Origin: Cupriavidus agavae
GTDB lineage: Bacteria; Pseudomonadota; Gammaproteobacteria; Burkholderiales; Burkholderiaceae
Assembly: GCF_004217045.1 (NCBI RefSeq)
Contig: NZ_SGXM01000002.1
Coordinates: 124,001 to 188,000, forward strand
Length of the DNA stretch: 64,000 bases
Reading direction: 5' to 3'
Every line of letters begins with the position of its first letter. Within the stretch, counting starts at the first letter, position 1. This document shows, piece after piece, positions 1 to 8,247 of this stretch. The position numbers and the translations under genes were made by a program. The notes beneath the pieces were generated by a model. That model ran no database searches, was not told the DNA's origin, and saw nothing but the letters and a program-made list of their open reading frames with translations.

Positions 1-3000
1 CGCTCAGGCGAGCTTCCACCTCGGCGCGCGAATCGGTCTTGAAGAAGTCGCGCCAGCTGACGTCGAGCTTGTCGTTGAACGTGCGCACGTAGCGCAGCCC
101 CCGGGCCTCGAACTGGGCGGCGAGGTCTGCCGGCAGGCGGCGGTACATCTCGCGGCAATCGACGATTGGCGTGGCGCCGCCCACGGGCGACGGCAGCTCG
201 CAGAAGAACCACTGCTTGCGCGGCCAGCGCGACAGGTGCGCGCTTTCGTTGTGATAGAGGATCATCTCGCGCTCGGGGTATGGCGTGGAGCGGTAGGTGT
301 TGCGCCCGCCTTCCTTCTTGGGCAGGTCGCCGTAGGCGCCGTACAGGCCCGGTTCGATCGACTCGGCGAACGCCTCGAACTCCTGCGGCGTGCGCAGTCC
401 GAAGCCGCGCAGCAGGATGCCGCCATGCCTGCACAGCGTGGCCTCGATCTCGTCACGATGGCCCAGCGCCCAGGCAACGGGGTCGAGGTCCGGGGTGGCG
501 GGCTCGATCACGATCGGGAAGGTCCGGTCCGGAGACAGGAACGAGGTGCGCACGGGCGGTACGGCTGCGGCCGGTTCAGCCGCCCGTTGCGGCTGGCGGG
601 CCAGCTTGCCGAGCCTGGCGAGTTTGTCGAGCTTGCTGGGACTGGACACTTGGGCGGTGGTCATGGCGGGCGTCTCGGTAACAGGATCGCAAAGACCGGC
701 CGGCAGATCAAAGCCGGACAGCGGGCGGGCAGCATCGGCCACGGCCTGCGCCAGCACGGCGCCATAGGTGTCGGCGAGGCGCTGCACCGTGGCGTGCGGG
801 AAGAGGGTGGTGGCATAGATCCATTCGGCCCGCAGTCCGTTGGCGTGGGGGTCGAGGAACACCGCCAGGTCGAACTTGGCCGCATGTACCGGTGCTGGCA
901 GGCGGTCGGCAGCCAGATCGTCGAATGGGCGTACGGCAGCGGGCGTGTTGTGCAGCACGAACAGCACCTGCACCAGCGGATGCCAGGCGCGCTCGCGCGG
1001 CACGCCGGCCGCCTCGACGATGCGGTCGAACGGGAGCGACTGGTGGTCGAAGGCCGCCAGCGTGCGGGTGCGGATCTGGTCGAGCAATTCGCCGAAAGCC
1101 ATCTCGGGACGCAGCTCGGCGCGCAGCGGCAGCACGTTGACGAAGAAGCCGATCAGCCCTTCCAGCTCGCGCCGGGTGCGCCCGGCCACATCGATGCCGA
1201 CTAACTGGTCACGCGCATCGCTCGCCCGGTGCAGCAGCAGGTGGAACGCAGCCAGCAGCACCATGTAGCGCGTGGCGCCATGCCGGTGGGCGAGGGCATC
1301 GACCTGTGCCAGCAACGCAGCCGGCAGGTCGGCATGGCAGGCGGCGCCGGCGGATGTCGCCACGGGCGGGCGGCGCTTGGGCGTGGGCAACGTGGGCAGG
1401 CGCGGCGCGCCGTGCAGCGCCGTGCGCCAGTAGCCGGCATCGGCCTGGCTGCGCGAGCCACTGGATTCGGCCAGTTGGTGTGCGGCGTAGTCCACGTACT
1501 GGATAGGCAGCGGGACGAAGGTCACGGGAAGCCCGGCGCGTGCCGCGTTGTAGCCCGTGGCCAGGGCGTCGAGCAGGATGCCGATCGACCAGCCGTCTCC
1601 GACGATATGGTGCAGCGTCACCAGCAGCACGTACTCGGTCTCGGTCAGCCGTACCAGCCGGGCGCGCAGCAGCGGCGGCTGGGCCAGGTCGAAGGGCTCG
1701 CGGGCCTGTCCTTCGGCCAGCTCCTGCAACGCCGCGTCGCGCCGTATGGGACTCAGCGCGGAAAGGTCGTGGTTCGGCATGTCGATGGCCAGCGCCGGGA
1801 CGATGCTGGCGACGGGCGAACCATTGGCATCGGCCGGATAGCCGGTGCGCAGGATCTCATGGTGGGCGACGACCGCGTTCAGGCTGGCGTGCAGCGCCTG
1901 CACGTTCAGCGTGCCCGTGAGCCGCAGCCCGCCCGCCATGTTGTAGGTCCAGCGGTCGTCCGGACTGGCAATGCGGTCGGTCAGCCAGAGGCGATGCTGG
2001 GCGGGCGCCAATGGCAGGGGGCCGGAGCGCGCGGCGGGCTGGATCGGCGCTTCGGTGGCAGAGGGGGCTGAAGCGCGATACGTATCGAGCGCGGTGGCGC
2101 AGGACGCCAGCGTGGGATGATCGAACAGCAGCCGCAGTGCGATGCCAGCACCGTATCGCTCACGCAGGCGGGACACGAATTGCGCGGCGATCAACGAACT
2201 GCCACCGCTGGCGAAGAAGTGGGCGTGCCGATCGGTTGGCGCCGCGCCGAGCAGTTCCTGCCAGAGTGCGGCCAGCGCGATTTCCGTTTCGCCGCGCGGC
2301 GCTTCCGCCGGTTTGCCTGCGGTGCCGATGCCGCCGCGTGTGAATTGGCCATGCGCCCAGACCGCACAGGCATCGAGGTTGTCGTCGAGCCAGCCCTGCC
2401 GGCAGGCGCTGCGCTGCAGCTTGCCACTGGTGGTCTTCGGCAGGCCGCCCGGATTGAGCAGCAGCGCCACGGCCAGCGGCTCGCCGCAGGCGTCGCCAAC
2501 GGCCAGCGCCAGTTGCTGCACGAGTGCGGCGTGGCCGTGCCGCTTCTGGTCAGGCCGCGAGATTTCGGCAGCAACCCCGATGGCCTCGCCTTCGGGCGTC
2601 TGCACGGCAAAGGCCGCTACGCGACCGCGCCGTGCCGCCGGCACCTGGGCCTCGACGGCGCGCTCGATATCCTGGGGATAGAGATTCTGGCCGCGCACGA
2701 TGATCAGGTCCTTGCGGCGGCCAGCGATGAAGAGCTGACCGCCGCGCAGCAGCCCCACGTCACCCGTTCGCAGCCAGCCTGACGATGCGGGGCCGAACGT
2801 GGCCGCCGTGGCCGCTGCGTTGCGCCAGTAGCCATGGGTCACGCTGGCGCCGGCCACTTCGATCTCTCCCACGAGGCCGTCCGGCAGCGCCGTGCCGTCC
2901 GCGTCCGCGATCCGAACGGCATGGCCGGCACGAGGGAAGCCGCATCCCACGAGTTCCAGGCCCGTGTGGGCCGCCTCGCCGCGACCTTGCGCCAGCGCGG

Positions 3001-4045
3001 CGGCGTCGAACGTTGTGCTGCGCATGCCGCCATCGCGCTGTCCACCGGTGACGAACAGCGTGGATTCGGCGAGGCCGTAGCAGGGGTAGAGCGCCTGCTG
3101 GTGGAAGCCCGCTCCGGCAAAGCGCTCGACGAAAGCGCGCAGCGTATCGGCGCGCACTGGCTCCGCACCCGAGTAGGCAACCGCCCAGCTCGACAGGTCC
3201 AGGCCATCCAGCTGGCTGTCGCGTACGCGTTCCACGCAGAGCCGATAGGCGAAATCGGGACCGCCCGACACCGTTGCACGGTATCGGCTGATGGCCTGGA
3301 GCCAGCGCACGGGACGTTCCAGGAAATATTGCGGCGACATCAGGGCGACCGGCACACCGACAAAGATCGGCTGGAGCAGGCCGCCGATCAGGCCCATGTC
3401 GTGGTAGAGCGGCAGCCACGTGGCAATGACGTCGTCCGGGCCGATCCCCATGCCAGCGGTGATGGCCAGTTCGTTGGCCATGACGTTGCCATGGCTGACC
3501 ATGACGCCCTTGGGCGACGCCGTGGAGCCGGACGTGTACTGCAGGAAAGCGAGCGTGTCCGCATGCGGCAGGTAAGGCGCCCAATCCTCGGGCGCGGCTC
3601 GATGGGCGGCGTCCGCGTGGACGATGCGGGCCGACGGCGCGATGGCGGCGAGCGCCTCGGCATGGGCCTCCGCGTGCACGGCGGTTGTGATCAGCACGGT
3701 GGGATCGGCATCGGCGGCCATCGCATGCAGCCGCGCTACCTGTGCCGAACGCACGGCGCCTGGCTCGAAGGCCGGCACGGCGATCAGGCCGGCGTAGAGG
3801 CAGGCGAAGAAAGCGGTGACGTAATCGATGCCACTATCCATCAGCAGCAGGGCGCGATCACCCGGCGCGGCCTGCGCGGACAGCTGTGCGGCCAGCGCGC
3901 GAACACGTGCATGCAGCGCGCCGTAGCCATGGCAGGTTTCGCCGTGGGCCTCGACGATGATCAGCGCCGTGTCGTCGGGCCGCTGCGCGGCCAGACGGTC
4001 GAGATGGGCCACCAGCGTGGCCGGGACGTTCGGGTCGGACTGCAT
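1..4045 (-). CDS. NRPS loading protein: FAAL - carrier - condensation - TauD hydroxylase (3' end outside window)
   Basis: Opening protein of a lipopeptide assembly line, read leftwards; 1,348 residues are visible and no stop is reached before the window edge. Domains in order: fatty-acyl-AMP ligase (about 1-570; QYTSGSTASPKGV from residue 169, the FAAL-type LYHDMGLIGG, and GRRKDLIIVRG near its end); carrier protein (phosphopantetheine serine 617 in GGSSL); condensation domain (HHIVGDG, 812-818); then from about 1140 a TauD/TfdA-type Fe(II)/2-oxoglutarate oxygenase with metal motif H1265-N-E1267. FAAL modules load a fatty acid as acyl-AMP; TauD domains in siderophore NRPSs beta-hydroxylate carrier-bound residues, often aspartate. 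An acylated, hydroxyaspartate-type siderophore of the cupriachelin/taiwachelin class is inferred, not proven. The ATG at 4045 has only a weak GGAAAG upstream. It lies 54 bases after the thioesterase gene, in the same operon. The frame was spot-checked at the listed motifs. Confidence 0.88.
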   Translation of the reverse strand, partial: MQSDPNVPATLVAHLDRLAAQRPDDTALIIVEAHGETCHGYGALHARVRALAAQLSAQAAPGDRALLLMDSGIDYVTAFFACLYAGLIAVPAFEPGAVRSAQVARLHAMAADADPTVLITTAVHAEAHAEALAAIAPSARIVHADAAHRAAPEDWAPYLPHADTLAFLQYTSGSTASPKGVMVSHGNVMANELAITAGMGIGPDDVIATWLPLYHDMGLIGGLLQPIFVGVPVALMSPQYFLERPVRWLQAISRYRATVSGGPDFAYRLCVERVRDSQLDGLDLSSWAVAYSGAEPVRADTLRAFVERFAGAGFHQQALYPCYGLAESTLFVTGGQRDGGMRSTTFDAAALAQGRGEAAHTGLELVGCGFPRAGHAVRIADADGTALPDGLVGEIEVAGASVTHGYWRNAAATAATFGPASSGWLRTGDVGLLRGGQLFIAGRRKDLIIVRGQNLYPQDIERAVEAQVPAARRGRVAAFAVQTPEGEAIGVAAEISRPDQKRHGHAALVQQLALAVGDACGEPLAVALLLNPGGLPKTTSGKLQRSACRQGWLDDNLDACAVWAHGQFTRGGIGTAGKPAEAPRGETEIALAALWQELLGAAPTDRHAHFFASGGSSLIAAQFVSRLRERYGAGIALRLLFDHPTLASCATALDTYRASAPSATEAPIQPAARSGPLPLAPAQHRLWLTDRIASPDDRWTYNMAGGLRLTGTLNVQALHASLNAVVAHHEILRTGYPADANGSPVASIVPALAIDMPNHDLSALSPIRRDAALQELAEGQAREPFDLAQPPLLRARLVRLTETEYVLLVTLHHIVGDGWSIGILLDALATGYNAARAGLPVTFVPLPIQYVDYAAHQLAESSGSRSQADAGYWRTALHGAPRLPTLPTPKRRPPVATSAGAACHADLPAALLAQVDALAHRHGATRYMVLLAAFHLLLHRASDARDQLVGIDVAGRTRRELEGLIGFFVNVLPLRAELRPEMAFGELLDQIRTRTLAAFDHQSLPFDRIVEAAGVPRERAWHPLVQVLFVLHNTPAAVRPFDDLAADRLPAPVHAAKFDLAVFLDPHANGLRAEWIYATTLFPHATVQRLADTYGAVLAQAVADAARPLSGFDLPAGLCDPVTETPAMTTAQVSSPSKLDKLARLGKLARQPQRAAEPAAAVPPVRTSFLSPDRTFPIVIEPATPDLDPVAWALGHRDEIEATLCRHGGILLRGFGLRTPQEFEAFAESIEPGLYGAYGDLPKKEGGRNTYRSTPYPEREMILYHNESAHLSRWPRKQWFFCELPSPVGGATPIVDCREMYRRLPADLAAQFEARGLRYVRTFNDKLDVSWRDFFKTDSRAEVEARLS

Positions 4046-4099
4046 GGCGTCTGCTTTCCAGAAGGACAGTTGGCGTAGGACGGTGCGCGGAGGCTGTGG

Positions 4100-4834
4100 T
4101 CAGGCTGGCGCGAGCGAAGAAGAGGCCGTGGCGGGAAGGCTCAGGCGCCGGAGCAGGCGCTGGATCACGTCCGCCTGGCTCTCGTGGAGAAAGAAATGCC
4201 CGCCGGAAAACCAGTCGAGCGTGTGGCCGGCGTTGGTCTCGCTGCCCCAGGCTTCCAGATCGGCCGGCGAGATCTGGTCGTCATGGCCCGCGAATACGTG
4301 GATCGGCATCGGCAGCGGTGCCACGTCGGCGCGGCGGAAGCTCTCGCAGACGCGGTAGTCGGCATCGAGCACGTCGAGCGTCAGGCGCAGCAGTTCCGGA
4401 TCGGCGAAAACGGCTTCCGGCGTACCGCCGAGCTTGCGCAGATCGGCCAGCAACGCGGTATCGCCGCGGAGGTTGGCCAGCCGGGCGGAGTCGCGCCGGC
4501 CTGGCGCGGCACAGCCGGACACAATGAGCCGTTGCGGAAGCTGGAGGCCGCGCGCCCGCAACAGATGGCAGATGCGCCAGCCGAGCAGGGCGCCCATGCT
4601 GTGACCGAAGATATCGAACGACGCGTGCGCAACGCGACGGCTGCACAACTGATCGGCCAGTTCCAGCGCAAGCGCCTCGAAATCGCGCAGCAGCGGCACA
4701 TCCAGGCGCGCGCCGCGGCCCGGCGGTTCCAGCGGAATCAGCGAGACGTCAGCCGGAAACTGGCGACGCCAACGCAGATAGGCCATGGCGCTGGATCCGG
4801 CGTGCGGAAGGCAGAACAACTGCTGAGTCGCCAT
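4100..4834 (-). CDS. Type II thioesterase of the NRPS cluster
   Basis: An alpha/beta-hydrolase of 244 residues that in this family removes wrong or stalled acyl groups from carrier proteins of NRPS/PKS lines. The N-terminus QLFCLPHAGSSA is typical of type II thioesterases. The nucleophile is Ser79 in GHSMG; the acid lies in AGHDDQIS and the catalytic His in SGGHFFLHE. The start at 4834 is fixed by the MbtH-like stop only two bases upstream (TGATCATGG), so the two genes are translationally coupled. A longer reading of the same frame would run through the MbtH gene and is not credible. Cytoplasmic; acts in trans on the NRPS encoded just downstream. Confidence 0.93.
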   Translation of the reverse strand: MATQQLFCLPHAGSSAMAYLRWRRQFPADVSLIPLEPPGRGARLDVPLLRDFEALALELADQLCSRRVAHASFDIFGHSMGALLGWRICHLLRARGLQLPQRLIVSGCAAPGRRDSARLANLRGDTALLADLRKLGGTPEAVFADPELLRLTLDVLDADYRVCESFRRADVAPLPMPIHVFAGHDDQISPADLEAWGSETNAGHTLDWFSGGHFFLHESQADVIQRLLRRLSLPATASSSLAPA

Positions 4835-4836
4835 GA

Positions 4837-5058
4837 TCAGGCATCCGCCCGGGATGGCTCCTCCATGAACCGGCGCAGGCTCAGCGGGCGCATGTCCGTC
4901 CAGGTACGCTCGATGTAGTCCAGGCAAGCCTGTTTGCCGCCGCTGAATCCTGCCGCGCGCCAGCCGCCCGGCACAGGCTTGTAATCGGGCCAGATCGAGT
5001 ACTGCTCCTCGTGGTTGACGAGAACCAGGAACGTGGCGTCGTCGCGGTCGAAACTCAT
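4837..5058 (-). CDS. MbtH-like NRPS accessory protein
   Basis: A 73-residue protein with the family signature [10 protein letters not shown] followed by VPGGW and, near the end, [15 protein letters not shown]. MbtH-like proteins bind and activate or solubilise adenylation domains. The visible part of the NRPS shows a FAAL but no standard adenylation domain, so its client probably lies beyond the left edge of the window. The ATG at 5058 follows a good AGGGAGA ribosome site. It is the first gene of the leftward operon, and an iron-starvation-type promoter sits 63-87 bases upstream. Confidence 0.95.
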   Translation of the reverse strand: MSFDRDDATFLVLVNHEEQYSIWPDYKPVPGGWRAAGFSGGKQACLDYIERTWTDMRPLSLRRFMEEPSRADA

Positions 5059-5120
5059 GCAGGTCTCCCTTTCGGCGGTACATGTGTCAGCGCCGCCTGT
5101 CGGGCGGCATCACAGTGTTG

Positions 5121-5145
5121 GACGAAAGGGATGGGGGATTATTTA
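5121..5145 (-). promoter_or_regulatory. OrbS/PvdS-type extracytoplasmic sigma promoter for the NRPS operon
   Basis: On the minus strand the bases read TAAA (5145-5142), 17 bases, then CGTC (5124-5121). Read as TAAAT-N16-CGT it also fits the PvdS iron-starvation box. OrbS of Burkholderia and PvdS of Pseudomonas use TAAA-N17-CGTC and TAAAT-N16/17-CGT at siderophore genes. The position, about 60 bases before the mbtH-like ATG, is right for a promoter. The cognate sigma factor is not seen in this window; the FecI-type sigma at 46.3 kb is of another class. Confidence 0.7.
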
Positions 5146-5164
5146 GTGGAGCGGGGATTGGCTG

Positions 5165-5178
5165 ATGTTATTTAACAT
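5165..5178. promoter_or_regulatory. Perfect 14-bp inverted repeat upstream of the NRPS operon
   Basis: ATGTTATTTAACAT is a perfect dyad (ATGTTA-TT-TAACAT) in an AT-rich patch 20 bases upstream of the -35 element of the siderophore promoter. This could be a repressor or activator site; which protein binds is not known. It does not fit the usual Fur box well. Confidence 0.4.
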
Positions 5179-5302
5179 AAGATGTATTCGACCTAAGGTA
5201 GCGTGTTGACCACAAATAGTATTCCGCTTCAAGCCAGATCGCGACTCTGCGGCAACAGGCAGCCGATACGGCGCGCCTGGTCGGAGCTTGTGGCCCACGA
5301 AG

Positions 5303-6586
5303 CTACCCGTGAGCATCGCCAGCGGCAGAATCCACTTGATTGTTAATGATTTTCGTAGGCTCCCGCCGGCACCGATGCAGTACCGCCAGGATCACGACCA
5401 GCGCAGACAACACGCCGGCGAGAATCCCCATGCCGGCCGGTGTGCCCTCTCTCTGCAGAACGGTGCCGGCAACCGGTGAGAGGATCGCCCACGCGATACT
5501 CCCGCCACACGTCACGACCGACACCGCAGTCGCCCTGACCGAATCGGGAGCCACCCTGCAAACCTCCGAGGTCAGCATCGGCACGAACGACCCATACAGC
5601 AATCCATGGGCGAGGATGGCTGCGCCAAGAGGCAGCCTCCAATCCGATCCGGCTGCCGCGGCGACGGCCAGAAGCGCCAAAGTCGTAATCGCGAGGCCAA
5701 GCAGCTTGTAGATAGCGGCGCGCGACAGGGTGGCCAGTGCACGACGGATGCCCAGGCTGGCGACGGCGCCGATGCCCAGATCCGCCGCCATCAGCCAGCC
5801 TTTGATTGCGGAGTCCACGCCGTGCTGGATCAGCAGCCATTGCTGCGCGAGAAACCCAAATCGCACGATTGACAAGAACAGACCAAACAACAGCAGCAGG
5901 AACATCAGTTGCGGCAACACGCTGCGCAAGGCCCGCCACATTTGCACCATCCCATCACCCGGAGCGCGAGACGCACGGTCGTCCACCCTGAACAACACTA
6001 TCGCACCAAGCAACATCGCGACCGCCGTTCCCAGCCATACCGCAGCATACCCGCCGGTTGCATGTAGCCATCCACCCACCAATGGCGCAATGGCAAAGGA
6101 CAGTGAGCCGGCAGCACGGCTGAGCGATTCCCATCGCGGGTACTCGGCCAGTTCGCCCCGACGTGCAAGATTCTGGTAGAGCAACGCTGCATCGGCGCCG
6201 TTCACCGAACTTTGTGCCGCGCCCAGTGCCACCAGGGCCGTGGCAAATGTCCAGAATCCGGGGTGGACCAGCATCGCCGCGTGCGACGCGGCTGCAGCGA
6301 CGCAACCAACGGCCAGGCATCGCTTGCGTCCAATGCGGTCTGCCAGATAGCCGGTAGGCAGGTCGAAAACGAACTTGGCGCCAAAGAAAATGGCGTCGAG
6401 CCAGAAAAATTGTTCGACGGTCATGCCGTAATGGATGAAGAACGCCATCCATACCGCATAGGTCAAGTACGCATTGCGGAATACGCGGAAGGCCACGATG
6501 CGCCATCCGACAGCGATCGGCGCGTCCCCCGCTTGTGTCATGGTGCCACCCGACTGCGTCGTCGGCTCAGTGTCCCTGCCTGGCAT
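5303..6586 (-). CDS. MFS transporter, possible siderophore exporter
   Basis: Twelve-helix major facilitator protein (about 427 residues from this start). Motif A, GYLADRIGRK, follows the second helix, and hydrophobic helices continue to LSALVVILAVLH near the C-terminus. Substrate cannot be read from sequence. It sits upstream of, and on the same strand as, the siderophore operon, and its own upstream DNA carries a weaker copy of the same sigma-type element, so siderophore export is a reasonable inference. Start choice is uncertain: ATGs at 6655, 6586 and 6541 share the frame; the first predicted helix begins after all three. Confidence 0.85.
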   Translation of the reverse strand: MPGRDTEPTTQSGGTMTQAGDAPIAVGWRIVAFRVFRNAYLTYAVWMAFFIHYGMTVEQFFWLDAIFFGAKFVFDLPTGYLADRIGRKRCLAVGCVAAAASHAAMLVHPGFWTFATALVALGAAQSSVNGADAALLYQNLARRGELAEYPRWESLSRAAGSLSFAIAPLVGGWLHATGGYAAVWLGTAVAMLLGAIVLFRVDDRASRAPGDGMVQMWRALRSVLPQLMFLLLLFGLFLSIVRFGFLAQQWLLIQHGVDSAIKGWLMAADLGIGAVASLGIRRALATLSRAAIYKLLGLAITTLALLAVAAAAGSDWRLPLGAAILAHGLLYGSFVPMLTSEVCRVAPDSVRATAVSVVTCGGSIAWAILSPVAGTVLQREGTPAGMGILAGVLSALVVILAVLHRCRREPTKIINNQVDSAAGDAHG

Positions 6587-6685
6587 GGCTTCGTTCAGTA
6601 CCTTCCTCGGCGCCGCACGGTCTGCAGCATGGCCAGATAGATGCGCGCAGGCCATAGTTGGCCCAGATCACAACGATACGGAGTC

Positions 6686-6738
6686 TAACTACAAATTGAC
6701 GTCGATCGAATGAAATTTTTAATCAGATAACTACAAAT
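6686..6738. repeat. Two direct 11-bp repeats upstream of the MFS gene
   Basis: TAACTACAAAT occurs at 6686-6696 and again at 6728-6738, 42 bp apart (four helical turns), in an AT-rich island. Phased identical repeats ahead of a gene usually mark a regulator site. A related CACAAATAGT lies at 5211-5220 near the NRPS promoter. Confidence 0.45.
6698..6721 (-). promoter_or_regulatory. Weaker TAAA-N16-CGTC element ahead of the MFS gene
   Basis: On the minus strand TAAA (6721-6718) is followed after 16 bases by CGTC (6701-6698), one base short of the OrbS spacing. It lies between the two 11-bp repeats and points at the MFS gene. It would place the transporter in the same iron-starvation regulon, but the spacing makes this tentative. 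Confidence 0.35.
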
Positions 6739-7263
6739 GGTGTAATTGTCGCAATGACAGAATTTGCAAACATTCGTGGTCTTTTTGCAGATTCTCCTGG
6801 ACTCAATGCTTCCCCCCCGTCTGGGGGTAAAGCGCGACGAATCGCACAGGTGGCCGACCGAGCCGATCTCTCATTCAGGAGGCCCCTCCCGAGGTTGGCG
6901 GCTATGCTACATTCGAGCGCTCCGCGAGCCTCGACACGGTTGCCTACGGGCCGCACGTGCTGGACGGGCCGGACGGGCCGGACGGCTCCAGTACTCGGCC
7001 TGTCCGTCGATGACGAGAGGCTGATTGAAATGTGGCGCCGCAACGGCGTCATGACGCGAGGTGTGCACTGGGTCGCTTGGCTGGGAGAGGACACCATGGA
7101 TGTGGATGCCAGCAATATCGCGGATAGCGAGTTCATCAATTTCTACGCTGCCGCAGAGGTGACCCGTAGCGGACCACCTCTGCGGCAGCGCATCAATATT
7201 GGGAGCGGACCGGTGCACGACATCGATCGCACCGGCAACCCGATGTCCGTTCTTTCCTGACGA
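6739..7263. other. No confident gene; short repeats only
   Basis: Open frames run through this stretch on both strands (168 codons on plus from 6754) but none shows a recognisable domain, a good ribosome site or consistent composition. It contains 2.6 tandem copies of the 9-mer GGACGGGCC from 6962 and a small hairpin, five C then five G around GTCT, at 6814-6827. The right end must hold the promoter of the LysR gene. Confidence 0.5.
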
Positions 7264-7275
7264 GTGGCCAAGGCC

Positions 7276-8247
7276 ATGCATCAGAGACATCTGCGCTACT
7301 TCGTCGGGATCGTCGATGCGGGGAGCTTTTCGCGCGCGGCCACACTCATCCACGTAGCGCAACCAGCGTTGAGCCAGCAGATTGCAGACCTTGAGCAGGA
7401 GCTTGGAGTGACCCTGCTTCATCGCAGCGCCCGCGGCGTGCGCCCTACCCCTGCCGGCGAACTGCTGTACAAGGAGGCCAGCGCGATCCTGCAACAGATG
7501 GATCGGCTGCCCGACCTGCTTCGCTCGCTGGGCGCGGCGCCGCAGGGCGTGGTGCGGCTGGGCATGTCGTCGACGCTGGCATCGGTGCTGGCCGGTAGTC
7601 TGATCGAAACTTGCCGCGCGCAGTTGCCGAAGGTCACTTTGCAGTTCACTGCGGCCAACAGCCTTCAGTTACGGGAGCGCTTGCATGCCGGATCGCTCGA
7701 CATTGCGCTGGCCTTCGAGGACGACGACGGCGCCAATGTGAATACGGGCCTCCACCACCTGCCGCTTTTCCGCCGCAGGTTGTCGCTGATCCGAAGACGT
7801 GGGGCAACGGGAAGCGATGGTGGAGCCGGCGACGATGCGGATCAGGCGGCGGTTTCCATCGAGACGCTGGCCGCTCTGCCGCTGGTGCTGGCGATCCGGC
7901 CCAATGTCACGCGAACCTTGCTTGATCGCGCCTTCACGGCGCGGGGACTGACGCCGCAGATCGTCGCCGAGACGGAATTGTTCAGCGGCATGATGTCTGC
8001 CGTGCTCGCGGGAGTGGGTGTCGCCGCAATTCCCGCGAGCGATCTGTCGATCACACCCGGCCACGAGGCACTGGTCGCCATACCGATCGAGCCGCCGTTG
8101 TTCCTCACGGCCGCGATCCTGGCCCCCGGCGCCACGCCGCTGACGCCCGCGGCCACGGCGGTGCGCAAGGTTCTGGCCGCGTTCATGCGCGACTACCTGA
8201 GCGGCCTTTCATGCCAGGATACGGTGCTGGTGGAATCAACCTCCTGA
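7276..8247 (+). CDS. LysR-family regulator
   Basis: A 323-residue LysR protein: N-terminal winged HTH (HLRYFVGIVDAGSFSRAA, then QPALSQQIADLEQELG) and a two-lobe effector domain from about residue 90 (RLGMSSTLASVLAGSLIE). The ATG at 7276 gives the usual LysR beginning; a GTG four codons upstream is possible. The 3' end overlaps the convergent DUF1446 gene by 12 bases. No divergent partner is adjacent, so its target is unclear; the convergent gene is one candidate. Confidence 0.92.
   Translation: MHQRHLRYFVGIVDAGSFSRAATLIHVAQPALSQQIADLEQELGVTLLHRSARGVRPTPAGELLYKEASAILQQMDRLPDLLRSLGAAPQGVVRLGMSSTLASVLAGSLIETCRAQLPKVTLQFTAANSLQLRERLHAGSLDIALAFEDDDGANVNTGLHHLPLFRRRLSLIRRRGATGSDGGAGDDADQAAVSIETLAALPLVLAIRPNVTRTLLDRAFTARGLTPQIVAETELFSGMMSAVLAGVGVAAIPASDLSITPGHEALVAIPIEPPLFLTAAILAPGATPLTPAATAVRKVLAAFMRDYLSGLSCQDTVLVESTS

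Noticed and set aside
6754..7260. 168-codon open frame as a possible gene before LysR
   Set aside because: No ribosome site, no domain, and a segment built from short G/C tandem repeats; its composition does not look like protein.
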